DNA from: Anaeromyces robustus
Lineage: Eukaryota; Neocallimastigomycota; Neocallimastigomycetes; Neocallimastigales; Neocallimastigaceae
Direction: 5' to 3'
Length of the DNA: 64,000 nt
Assembly: GCA_002104895.1 (NCBI GenBank)
Contig: MCFG01000280.1
Location: 1 to 64,000 of the forward strand
Below are positions 35,613-48,703 of the stretch, piece after piece. A model generated the notes under the pieces. That model searched no databases, was not told the origin of the DNA, and worked only from the letters and a program-made list of their open reading frames with translations. Each line of letters opens with the position of its first letter. Position 1 is the first letter of the stretch. Made by a program: the position numbers and the translations under genes.

Positions 35613-38600
35613 TAATTATTTTTCCATTAAAAAATTATTTTTATTATACATTATTTAGGATAAAGACTTAAAGAGCTTTGAGGAATATTCAAAATTAGAA
35701 ATTAAATATTTATTAAAAGCATTAAAATATGGTTCCACAGAAGGAATTCAATTATTCCCGAGATTATTACAACTAATTGAAAATAATGAAACGAATCAAC
35801 AAACATTTATGAAAAATGTAAGAATTAATAATATATATAAATATATATTTATATAAGTTTTTATACATTACTAAAGTAAATCCAAAAATATTTAATGAAT
35901 ATATAATAGGTTGAAGGAGTTGAATCATGGTTATTTATTAGATGGATACCACAAATAACAGCTCTTTTAGATAAAGATTGTGGTTATGCATTAATACCAT
36001 TATTAAAAGAGGTTATTAAATAAAATTTATTTTTTTTTTTTTTCATTTTTATTCATTATTATAAAAAAATGAAAATTATAAATTAATATTAATAAATAAA
36101 ACATTCCTTTTTTTCAAAAATATACATAGATCGCTATAAATTATCCAAATGCATTAAATTATCCATTGAATATAAGTTGCGAACAATATAATTTTGAAAA
36201 TAGATCCACCAATAAATATAATATGAATGTAGAAGAAGAAATTAAAAAACTTAAAGAAATTATATATGATGAACAAAATGAGAATTTCATTAAGGAATTA
36301 CAAAGATTATCTGAACCTGTTCATATTTACAAAGACTATGCTGAAAAAATTGCTGTAAATATAATAAATCTTATTACTAATATTAATATTATCATAAATA
36401 CATATACATGTGTGTTTTTTTATATATTGAATTTATTATTCCATTTAAATATATATATATATATTATAAAAAATTTTGTTCATTTTATTAATTTATTTAT
36501 AATTATAACAGGAAACTCTAGCAAGTAAAGAAAAATCTAGTAAAAAAATTGCTGATTTAAAAGAATACACTCAAGTTATTTTTGATTATTTAATTGATCC
36601 TTCACCTGAAAAAGCTGGAACAATTTATATCTTTTATATTATTTCTTTTTTTTTTAATAAATTAATAATAATAATTTCTATTATTATTATTATTATTACT
36701 ATTATTATTATTATTTATTATAATTGTTTTTGTTTTTTTTCCTTAATCTTTAATTTTTTTTATTTATTTTTTTTTACATCAGAAATTCTCTAAGAAATAT
36801 AAAAAAGAATTGAAGAAAGTTTTTGGTAAGAAATATAATAATTATAAACTTAAACTTTTTTATAAAAATTATTAAATTTTTGTTAAAAAATAATTTGTAT
36901 ATTTATTAATGTTATTGTTATTTTATTATATTTATCATTTAGATTTATCAAATTTAGTAAAAACCAAACCAAAAACATATTTGAATATATATAAAAAACA
37001 ATTAACAACACTCCGTAGTGATAAAGAATTTGAAAGAAATGAAACATACAAAACACAATTAAAGAATTATTCTATTTGGCTTGCAGAATATCAAGGAAAG
37101 AACTATGATAAAGTAATAAATATATTTTAATTAAAAATAAAATAAAAAAATAATATATACATTTCTTATTTTTTTTATATATATTTTTTATAAATATTAT
37201 TTATTATAATTAAATAGGAAATCGAAATACCTGGACAATATGATGGAAAAAGTAATCCAAGATTAAAGAAAAATAAAAATATATCTATTTTTAATTCAAA
37301 TATACTTGTATTAAATTCTTTAAGAAAACCTAAAAGATTAGAAATTATTGGTGATGATGAATCTCAACATTTATTCCTTGTTAAAGTAATATCATTATAT
37401 GTTTAATAATAAATAATCAAAAACAAAAAATTTGAAAAATAATTGAAAAATATAATAATAATAATAATTAAACTTTTCTTAATAATGTATATTTATATAT
37501 ACTAATGTATTAACTACAATTCTTTATCTTTTTATTTCATAGGGGGGTGAAGATTTAAGACTAGATCAAAGAATTCAACAATTATTCAATATTATGAATG
37601 ATTTATTAATAAAGGAACCTTACTGTAAAAAAAATAATATTAATATAAAAACATATAAAGTTATTCCAATGACCGGTTCTTTAGGTATAATTGAATGGGT
37701 TGTAAGTATTTTATATATTTAGTTATTATCTTATTTGTTTATTTAACAATAAATAATATATTATAATTAAATTACATTTGTACTAATGAAAAAATATTAT
37801 TATATTTATATAAAATATTAATTAATAGCCTGATACTATATCAATCGGAAGTTGCGTTCAAGAAATGGTTGAAGATAAAAGTTTAATTGTAAATTCAAGA
37901 AATAAATATGTTGATTGGGTAAATTCATTTTATAAAAAAGGAGGAGGTATGTGTATTTACTTTATTTTAAATTTGAAAAATAAAATAATTATATTATAAT
38001 CATTTCAATTTAAATTAAATAATATTGATATATAATAATTTATATAGAAAATGTATTCCATACAATGTTCAAAAAAGCCAGTAGAGAAGAAACAATTAAT
38101 AACTTAACCAAAATAGAAGATCAAATACCTAAAAGATTAATTAATAAATATTTATTAAAAATTATTAGAACTCCAGATATTTATATTAAGATTAGAAATG
38201 AATATGCCAATTCACTTGCTGCAATTAGTATATGTTCTTATATTCTTGGTAACTATTTTTATAATTATTATAATTGATTACTATAAAAAATAATAGAATA
38301 ATATATTAATTTTATGAAAATTAAAAAAAAAAAAAAAAAAATGAAAGGAATTGGTGATCGTCACTTGGAAAATATTTTAATTAATAAAAATAGGTAAAAT
38401 ATTCTCTATTAAAATTAATCATCATGAAATTATTTTAACTTTATAATATTTATATATATATTAATTATAATTTTTTTTTACAAATAATTTATATAAAAAT
38501 AACAGTGGACAACTTATTGGAATTGATTTTGGTCATGCATTTGGAACAGCTACCGAAGTTCTTGCTATACCAGAAATGGTTCCATTTAGATTAACATCAC

Positions 38601-39452
38601 AAATGATTGATTGTCTTAATCCTTTAGGTATTTCTGTTTTACTTGAAATCCCTATGATTTATATTCAAACTGGTAAATTTATATTAAATTTAATATAATG
38701 AAAAGTATTATAATTCAAATATTATAAATTATATAAATATTTAATTTTAAATATAAATATATTATATCAAATATATTTTTTTTCTTTCGATATATTTAGT
38801 ATTAAGAGAAAATAGTGAAATTTTATTAAATGCCATGAGTATTTTCATTAATGAACCATTATTAGATTGGAGAAACTTTGCTTTACGTCAAGCTAAACAA
38901 CAAAGTATGATTATTTTTTTTTATTTTTTTTTAAAAATATATTATATTGGGACAATGATTTTTCTTATGTAATTTTTTATAATTAATGTTACACAAAATT
39001 TAAATAAGAATATCAAATTATTTATAAATAATTATTAATAAATAACTTAAAATTTAAAAAAATAATATTTGAATTAATTAGTAATATATTAGTATAGTAT
39101 ATATTATTCATAAAAAAAATAATTAATAAATATAATTTTTGATTCATTTAAAATAAGTACTATTATTCTAACATATATAATTTATATTTTAATATTTAAT
39201 TAAAAAAAAAAAAAAAATAAAAATTAATTAAAAAAAAAAAATAAAAATAAAAATAAAGAAATAATAACAAAAAAGGATGAAGAATCAATGAATACATTAG
39301 AACCCCCAAAATGGTATCCTAAACAGAAATTAAGTATTGCTGAAAAAAAATTAAAGGGAGAAAATCCATCAAGTAATTATTTAAAATTAAATGAAATATT
39401 AAATAATATTTTTTTTATAATATAAGTATTTAAATAAAAAAGCAACAATATC

Positions 39453-39504
<52 letters not shown>

Positions 39505-39745
39505 AGATATTTTAATTACTGAACTTGAAAACGGACATGGTAATACATCATTTATTAGATATTTAAAAGAAATAGTTAAAGGAGATCCAAAATATAATAT
39601 AAGAGCTCAACCAGAATATAATGAAATTAATGAAGAAGGAAATAATATATTAACACCAATGCAACAAGTTAAATCATTAATTGATTTAGCAACTGATAAA
39701 AATATATTAGGAAGAGCTTGGGTTGGATGGTCTCCATTTGTCTAA
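19370..39745 (+). CDS. PRKDC: DNA-dependent protein kinase catalytic subunit (DNA-PKcs)
   Basis: PI3K-like Ser/Thr kinase that is recruited by Ku to DNA ends and drives non-homologous end joining in the nucleus (family knowledge). Sixty-six exons join in frame from ATG at 19370 to TAA at 39743-39745: 12192 nt, 4063 aa (human 4128). Diagnostic segments: AIRGYGLFSGPC, INYVEF, LVSGFYKLFE and LIHWFTNNS in the N-terminal helical repeats; GELPDIQIKYK and YNKLGSW before and within the FAT region; PGQYDG and SLRRPKR; kinase GGEDLRLDQR (from G3682), VPMTGSLGIIEW-like IPMTGSLGIIEW, catalytic loop GIGDRHLEN (D3844, H3846) and metal site IDFGHAFG (D3863); C-terminal FATC ending NILGRAWVGWSPFV, close to human NILGRTWEGWEPWM and unlike ATM, ATR, TOR or Tra1. 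All catalytic residues are present. Introns 26 and 55 are U12-type AT-AC. Exon 12 carries an Asn/Asp-rich insert. MSH6 follows on the same strand. Confidence 0.96.
26462..26556 (+). repeat. (TTA)n in DNA-PKcs intron 19
   Basis: About 95 bp of TTA repeat shortly after the exon 19 donor; it makes a spurious poly-Leu reading if the intron is ignored. Confidence 0.95.
28187..28369 (+). other. U12-type (minor) AT-AC intron, DNA-PKcs intron 26
   Basis: 183-nt intron. The donor ATATCCTTTTTTTT starts at 28187 directly after codon 1865 (NILQ), and the intron ends TATATAC at 28369, phase 0 on both sides. The join gives NILQIMYEYLPNSEV, matching the ILYEKLP region of vertebrate DNA-PKcs. The one GT near the exon end (after CATTCTA) leads to a stop with the only available AG (TATGAG). 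The branch site is weak: TTTGTTAAA at 28354-28362 is only a partial match. An AT-AG version ending at TATGAG would also keep frame but drops the conserved YE. Confidence 0.8.
31922..31970 (+). repeat. A49 homopolymer abutting an acceptor, DNA-PKcs intron 38
   Basis: An uninterrupted A run ends exactly at the CAG acceptor of exon 39. The intron therefore has no pyrimidine tract at its 3' end. Confidence 0.9.
36627..36777 (+). other. U12-type (minor) AT-AC intron, DNA-PKcs intron 55
   Basis: 151-nt intron. The donor ATATCTTTT at 36627 differs from the U12 consensus at one position. TTCCTTAAT (36739-36747) matches the U12 branch consensus, and the intron ends TTTTTTTTTAC at 36777. The branch-to-AC distance is about 31 nt, longer than usual; a second CTTTAAT-like site lies slightly closer. 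Splicing is phase 1 to phase 1 and yields KAGTIYQKFSKKYKKEL, which corresponds to the human stretch around FRRKFIQTFGKEF. There is no GT anywhere between the last homologous codons of exon 55 and the poly-T region. Confidence 0.85.
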
Positions 39746-41058
<1,313 letters not shown>

Positions 41059-42190
41059 ATGAACCAAACACCAAGAAAAAAAAATGATATCAAACAAAGA
41101 AAGCAAATGAGTATTACTTCTTTTTTTAGTACACCAAAAACTAAAAAAGTTGTAAAAACTCAAGAAGTTACTCCCGAATCAAGAAAAGAATCCCCAAAAG
41201 ATATTAAAAATAATTTAAATACAGTAAAATCTTCACCTACAGTTAAAAGAAATGAAGAATATATAATAAATAATATTAAAAATTTAAATATTAATAATAA
41301 TACAAAAGAAGATTTAGCAGAAGGAAAAGAAAATATTAATAATAATACAAAAGAAGATTCAGCAGAAGGAAAAGAAAATATTAAAAATAATAAAAAAAAA
41401 GTAACAGAAGAAAAAATCAAACGTGAAATAGAAATGGATACTGATTCAGAAGAAGAAATGCCAATTATGTATAAAAAAAAGGTATTATTATTTTATATAT
41501 CAATAATAATTATTTTAAATATTTTTATGTAATATACATTTTTTTAATATTATATTATTATATTGTTTATGTTGATATATTGATATTTGTGTATATGTGA
41601 TATATTATGTTGTTTTATTTTTTTAAAAAAGAAAATAAAAATTACAATTGAAAAAGAAACAATTCAAAAAAGTAATAATAATATAAAAGGTATAATAATA
41701 ATAATTATAATAATAATAATAATTCTTTTATCATTTTTTATATAAAAGAAATTTAAAAAAATTTAAAAAATTTCTTTTAATAATATTTTAAAATTATTTG
41801 TATATACATAATATATTTCAGAAGAAGAAGAAAATAATGAAGAACCACCAAAAAGAGAATTAAGACATTTAAGAAGAGGAACACAAATGAAAAGAAAAAT
41901 TAACTATAAAGAAAGTGATAGTGAAGGATCAGATAATGACGATAGTGACGAGTATGTACCAAAGAATGAAGAATCAGGTAAATATATTATATATTATTTT
42001 AAATATTAATAAAATATTATTACATTTTATATATTATATATCATTATTATTGTCATTATTATTGTTCATAGTTTATAATTGGTGTTACGATTTTTAAATA
42101 TATATATTTGTATTTCTCTTACTAAAAAACCATAATTTAAATGTTTTTAATATATCTATAATAAAATATAATAAATAATAATAATTGATA

Positions 42191-42276
<86 letters not shown>

Positions 42277-45200
42277 GATGATGATGATGATAATGATGAA
42301 GGAGTAAAAGAAGAAGAACCAGAAACAGAATCAGAAAGTGAAGATGATACTATTTATGATGATGAAATAAAAAGAAAACCAAAGAATAATAAAAAATTTA
42401 ATTTAAATAAATTTAATAATTCAAGTCCAAGTCAAAGTCCAAGTATAAAATCAAATAGTTCTTCATATAAAAGTCCAATAGAAAAATTAAGTGCTTTCCG
42501 ATCCCCAAAAATGCCAAATAAATTTGGTTTAAGTACTCAACAAGAAAAACGTAAAGAAAAAGAAGAAAAATTTAAAGAAAAAAATGAAGATCGTTATAGT
42601 TGGTTAATGGATGTTAGAGATGAAAACGGTAGAAGACCAGGAGAAGAAGATTATGATCCACGTACATTATATATTCCATCATCAGCATGGAAAAAATTTA
42701 CACCATTTGAACGTCAATATTGGGAAATTAAAAGTAAACATTGGGAAAAAGTTGTATTCTTTAAAAAAGGTAAATTTTATGAACTTTATGAAAAAGATGC
42801 TGATATAGGTCATCAAGAATTTGATTTAAAAATGACAGATCGTGTTAATATGAGAATGGTAGGTGTACCAGAAGCATCATTTGAACAATGGGCATCACAA
42901 TTTGTAGCTAAAGGTTATAAAGTAGCTAAAGTTGATCAAATGGAAACAGCACTTAAAAAAAGTATGAATGCAAGAAATTCTAAATCAAAAGAAGAAAAAG
43001 TTATTAAACGTGAACTTTCACAAGTTTTAACAGCTGGTACATTAGTTGATTCAGGTTTCTTAACTAATGATATGAGTGCCTATTGTATGAGTATAAAAGA
43101 AGAATTACAACCTATTAATGGAGTTTCTGAATCTTATTTAGTTACAGAAGATCGTTCACCACCAAAATTTGGTGTATGTATAGTAGATACAACAACAGCT
43201 ACTTTTAAATTTTCATCATTTATTGATGATATAGATAGAACTCGATTTGAAACACTTTTAATTCAATATAAACCAAAAGAAATTGTTATAGAACGTGGAG
43301 GTTTAAGTCAACGTACAGTTCAAATGTTAAAACGTATTGTAGGTAATAAAAATCAATGGAATATTTTAATACCAGAAAAAGAATTTTGGGGACCAGAAAA
43401 AACTGAATTAGAATTAAAAATACAAAATTATTTTGATGAATCTAAAAAAAATAAAAAAGGAAATGAAGAAAATGAAGATATAGAAATGAATATGAATAAT
43501 AATGAAAATGAAAATGAAAATGAAAATAAAATGGATATTGATATTGATACAGAAAATAGAAATATACCAACAAATTGGCCAGAAGTATTAAAACAAGCAA
43601 TTAATGATCCTGTACTTTTATCAGCTATAGGAGGACTTTTATGGTATTTACAATCTTTAAAAATTGATCGTGAACTTTTTTCACTTAAAAATTTCAGTTT
43701 TTATGATCCAGTTAATGATGCTTCAAGTCTTATATTAGATGGACAAACTTTAATGAATTTAGAAGTTTTTCAAAATAATAATGATGGATCAACAGAAGGT
43801 ACACTTTTTGAATTATTAGAACATTGTACAACACCATTTGGTAAAAGACAATTTCGTAATTGGGTATGTCATCCTTTAAGAAATATTGAAGGTATAGAAG
43901 ATCGTTTAAATGCCTCAGATGATATGTTAAATATTTATGTAGAAGAAAATAATTCTAGTTTAGTAGATTATATTGATACTATTTTAAGAAAATTACCGGA
44001 TTTAGAAAGAATTATTAGTCGTATTCATGCAGGATCTTGTCAAGTTAAAGAATTTATTAAATCCTTAAAAGCATTTACAATTATTATGGAATTATTTATT
44101 AATGTATTAAATTCTCAAGTAGAACAATTAACTTCTAAAAGATTAAAAGAAATAGCCCAATTTGGATTTTTTGAAGTTTTAAAAGAAGAATTAATATGGT
44201 TTCAAAATGCTTTTGATTGGGAAAAAGCAACAAAAGAAAATAAAATTACACCTATTGATGGTTATGATGAAACTTATGATGAAACAAAACAAGCTATTAA
44301 AGATATAGAACAAGAATTACAAGATTATTTACGTAAAATACAAAAGAGATTAGGATCAAAAGAAATTGTATATAAAGATTTAGGTAAAGAAATTTATCAA
44401 ATTCAAGTACCAAAAAGATTAGTTAAATCTGTACCAAAAGATTGGATACAAATGTCTAAAACTCAAGCAGTAAATCGTTATTATAATAGTAATTTACGTA
44501 ATGATATTCAAAGATTAAATGAAGCTAAAGAATTATTTAATGATGCTGAAGGAGAAGTTAAATTACGTATTTATCAAAGATTTGATATTCATTATGATAA
44601 ATGGTTAAAAGTTATAAAATTAGTAGCCGAAGTAGATTGTTTAGCCTGTTTAGCACGTTGTCGTGAAGTATTAGGTGAACCTTCTTGTCGACCAGAATTT
44701 GTTAATCCATTAAATAATGAAATGGAAGAAAATAGTGTATTAGAATTAACAGAACTTAGACATCCATGTGTTAATGTTGGCGTCACACAAGATTTTATTC
44801 CAAATGATACCTATCTTGGTGGTGTTTATAATGAAGATGAAATTGAAAATGATACTATGGATACAGATAATAATAATACTACTATTACTACTAATAATAA
44901 TAATAAAAAGGAAAGACCAAAATTAATTTTATTAACAGGACCAAATATGGGTGGTAAATCTACACTTTTACGTCAAACCTGTATAGCTGTTATTATGGCA
45001 CAAATAGGATGTTATGTACCAGCAAGAAAATGTCGATTAACCCCATTTGATCGTATCTTTACAAGAATAGGAGCTAATGATAATATTTTAGCAGGACAAA
45101 GTACTTTTATGATAGAATTAGCAGAAACTTCAAAAATTTTAAAAGAAGCAACCCCACGTTCATTAGTTATATTAGATGAATTAGGTCGTGGTACCAGTAC

Positions 45201-45904
45201 ATTTGATGGATTTTCTATAGCTTATTCGGTATTAAATTATATTATTACTCAAATTCGTTGTATAGGATTATTTTCTACTCATTATGGTATGTTAACAGAA
45301 GAATATAAAAATAATCCTTTAGTAGCTTGTAAATTTATGAGTTTTCATAGTGATGAAGAAAATCATGAAGTAGTATTTCTTTATAAATTAACGGATGGAG
45401 TATGTCCAAAAAGTTATGGTATGAATGTTGCCAATATAGCAGGTGTACCAAAATCTATAGTACTTCAAGCAGAAGAAGTAGCTGCAGAATTTGAAAAGAA
45501 TTCAAAAATTGATGATACCGAACTTACCACGTAAGTTTTTTTTTTTTTTTTTTTTAAAGTTTTTTTTTTACTAATATAATATGATAATCATAGTAATTTT
45601 TTTTTTTTTTTTTTTTTTTTTTTGTTTCTTTTATTGTTTTTGTTTTATATATATATAAATATATTTATTTATAATCATCTCTTTCTATTATTATTAATTA
45701 TTAATTATTATATTATATTGTATTTTATATTATTTTATTATATTTTATTATTTTATATATATATATAGAACTAAAGATTTAACAATGATTCAACAATCTG
45801 CCTTTGCCTATCTTTTTAATTCTAAAAAATCTAATTCTAATACGACCATTAGTTCCAATATGGCTAAAACGATTAAAGCTCTTTATTGTTCATTACAGAA
45901 ATGA
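41059..45904 (+). CDS. MSH6: DNA mismatch repair protein MSH6 (MutS homologue)
   Basis: Partner of MSH2 in MutS-alpha, which recognises base mismatches and small loops in nuclear DNA (family knowledge). Exons: 41059-41481, 41632-41689, 41822-41977, 42278-45530 and 45769-45904; 1341 aa (human 1360). The N-terminus has a PCNA-binding box QMSITSFF (residues 16-23) and a charged, disordered linker; there is no PWWP domain, as in yeast. The mismatch-binding motif KFYELYEKDA has the intercalating F379 and E381. MutS core: LLEHCTTPFGKRQFRNWVCHPL, Walker A TGPNMGGKST (1099-1108), Walker B LVILDELGRGTSTFDG (D1179, E1180), then STHY. Low-complexity Asn/Glu/Asp inserts sit before the lever/clamp part and before Walker A. 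Identity as MSH6 rather than MSH2, MSH3 or MSH7 rests on the F-Y-E motif plus the PIP-box N-terminus. The last exon codes the C-terminal MSH2-binding helices. Confidence 0.97.
42197..42277 (+). repeat. (TAA)n in MSH6 intron 3
   Basis: About 80 bp of TAA repeat running straight into the exon 4 acceptor (AATAATAG), which itself belongs to the repeat. Confidence 0.95.
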
Positions 45905-47137
45905 AAAAAAAATAAAAAAATAAAAAATAAAATAAAATGAAGGAGGAGGAATTTATTTTTTCTTTTTTCTTTATATACAATATATAAATATATATAATTA
46001 TAATATAATTATATTTTATATAATTTATTATTTATTTATTTTATTTTTATTTTTATTTTTATTTTTTTTTTTAATTTTTATTTATACCAATATTTTTTCT
46101 TTTTTTTTTTTTTAATTATAATAATAATAATAATTAATTATGTTAAATAAATAGTAATAATACTCTTAATAATAATGTAATAATGTAAATATAAAAAAAA
46201 AAAAAAAAAAATCAAATTTTTATATATATTTATATTTGAATTAAAACATCTTTATAAAAAAAATTTTTATATTTTTTTTATAAATTTTTCTTTTTTATTG
46301 TATTTTTTTTAAAAAGAAAGAAAAAAAATAATTTATAATTTATAATTTATAATTAATAATAATCAACAATTAATAAAAATTAGTTTAATTACATTTTTAC
46401 TTTTTAAATATTTAAATAAATAAATAAATAAATAATATTTTTAAAAATATTTCTATCTAAAAAAAAATATAATAAAAATTATAATAAAACTAAAATAAAA
46501 TAAGAAATATATATAATATATAATATATAATATATAATATATATATAATTTTTATTGTGTCAATAAATATAGTTTTAAATAGGTATAAATAAGAATATAT
46601 AAGAATTTAAGAATATATAAATATAAAAAAAAAAAAGGAGGAAAAAAAAAAGTTTTTTTACTTTTATATATATATATATTTTTATTATGGTATTTTTTTT
46701 TTTTTATTTATTTATTTATTTATTTATAATTACAAGATAATAAAAAAATGATTTATGTAAAATATAACATATAAAATATATAATTATTTTTTTTATAATA
46801 AATGAAGTTTTAACTTATATATATTATATATTATATATATTTTCTAAAGATAAAAATAAAATAAAATAAAATAAAATAAAAAAAAATCATTGGTATATTT
46901 TTTCTAAAAATTAAAAAAAAGTACTGGTATAATATTTAAAATCATTTTTCTTTCTTCTTTTCTTTTTTTTTTTTTACTTTTTAAGTTTTTAAGTTGTTAA
47001 TATAAAAGAAAAATATATTATATATTATATATTATATAATTAAATATTAAATATAATTAAAATATAATATATATATTTCTTTTTTTATTTTTTGATTTTT
47101 TCATTTTTCGTTTTTTTTTTTTTTTTTTTATTTTTAT
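45905..47137. other. Convergent 3' spacer, MSH6 / PDRG1
   Basis: 1.2 kb between two stop codons on opposite strands: T runs, TATATA stretches, (AAAAT)n at about 46856-46880 and (TTTA)n at about 46707-46726. No gene seen. Confidence 0.8.
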
Positions 47138-48703
47138 TTAAATTCTCCAAACTTTACTATGATCTGAAACATAAGGATTAATTTCTTTTGAAGACATTCC
47201 TTTTAATTTAAAAGCTTCAATTTTTCTATTATCTTCACCATTAACATATTCCATACCACCAAGTTCAACAGCTCTATCTCTTATACTATCTCTTAAAGAA
47301 TTAATTTCTTTATCTAATTTTTCTTGATCTATTTAAGTATAATGAAATTAATAAAAAACAATTATATTATTAGTATTATTATAATAAGTAAAATAAAATA
47401 TTTTGTTTTTTTTATTTATTTATTTATTTTAATTATTATAAAAAATAATAATAATAAAGTAGAAATAATAATAATAATAAATTAGAAATAATAATAATAA
47501 TAAATTAGAAATAATAATAATAATATATTCCACATTTTACCTGATTTTATATTTTTTTCTATAGTTTCTTTTGGTAATCTTATAAACATATCATCTAAAA
47601 TAATCCATGCTTTTTTTTCTATAATATATGAGAAAAATGAAAAAAAAAAAAAAAAAAATAAAATAAAATAAAATATTTAGTTAAAAATATATAACATAAA
47701 CTTTTTTTTAAAATAAATATATAATATATAATATAATTATTTAAAAATTAATATATAATATATATAAACATCATATATCATATATATATACCATTTTTTA
47801 AATGTTTATCCTTTTTTAATTTTCCTAAAGCTTCTCTATTTTGATTTCTTTTTCTATCAAGATCTACTACCTTTTTTAAAAAAAAAAATAGAAATTTAAA
47901 TTATATAATTAATATTAGTATATACATAATATATTATTAAATAATTATTAGAAGAAAATATATATATAATGTTATATATATTATTATAATACATGTATAT
48001 TTAATAATGATTTTTATATATAAAACTAAAAAAAAAAAAATGTCATTTTAATTTTTAATTTCAAAAAAAAAAAAAAATAAAATTTCTAATTATAAATTTC
48101 TTAATACAATGATATTACTTCTATATTTAATAAAAAAAACTTTTATTTGTAATACAAATTAATATACTCTCTATATCATATGTATATATAATATATAATG
48201 GAAATATATATATATATATTAATTTATTAAATTACAATATATATATATAGTAAAATAAAAAAATAAAATAGAAATTCAAATTTCTAAATTTTAAAATTAT
48301 AATTTCTTAAAATTTAAAATAAAAAAAAAAAATAAAAAAATTACCAATTGTTTATCAACCATAATATCTTCAGCTAAACGCTCTCTCATCATTTGTTCTT
48401 TTTTTTTTAAAAAAAAAAATAAATATATATATATTATAGATGAATAATAAAATAATAGATAGATAAATGAAATTTTAAATTAGTAATTTGATGAAATTTC
48501 ATGAATATATAATTTTTAAAATATTTTCATTAAAAAAATAAAAAAAAAAAAAGAATTATTATTATTACTATCGTATTTATAATTTATAAATAAATACTAT
48601 TAAATATATATATTTCTTATTAATATTACAATTAATTGTGAAAGTCTTACTAAATTAAATTATTTATAAAAAAAAAAACTATACCTTTTAATATGTTTTC
48701 CAT
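47138..48703 (-). CDS. PDRG1: PDRG1-like prefoldin-type protein
   Basis: Small beta-prefoldin-like subunit; in animals PDRG1 belongs to the R2TP/prefoldin-like co-chaperone complex that helps assemble RNA polymerases and PI3K-like kinases (family knowledge). Exons: 48703-48685, 48397-48345, 47870-47792, 47618-47541 and 47328-47138; all phases match, giving 139 aa (human 133). Matching segments: DKQLVVDLDRKRNQNREAL versus human DKRQIVDLDTKRNQNREGL, DDMFIRLPKET, and DQEKLDKEINSLR. The N- and C-terminal thirds should form the long coiled-coil arms of the fold. The start is the ATG of a 19-nt first exon (MENILK); upstream is A/T only. The only odd feature is a poorly conserved C-terminus ending SDHSKVWRI. 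If the role holds, a client could be the DNA-PKcs encoded nearby, but the linkage itself is probably chance. Confidence 0.88.

Larger units (their letters stand above)
31450..39745 (+). other. Exon map, DNA-PKcs FAT, kinase and FATC region (exons 37-66)
   Basis: Exons as read: 31450-31648, 31770-31830, 31974-32266, 32357-32545, 32660-32764, 32879-33137, 33231-33328, 33411-33452, 33556-33639, 33749-33894, 34030-34058, 34141-34289, 34493-34942, 35047-35307, 35404-35490, 35659-35817, 35910-36011, 36130-36354, 36512-36626, 36778-36825, 36943-37112, 37218-37385, 37543-37701, 37829-37946, 38048-38248, 38348-38393, 38506-38672, 38800-38904, 39259-39372, 39507-39745. The kinase core spans roughly 37218-38904 and FATC the last exon. 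The 29-nt exon at 34030 is the shortest. SQ/TQ motifs cluster in exons 37-39. Confidence 0.87.
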
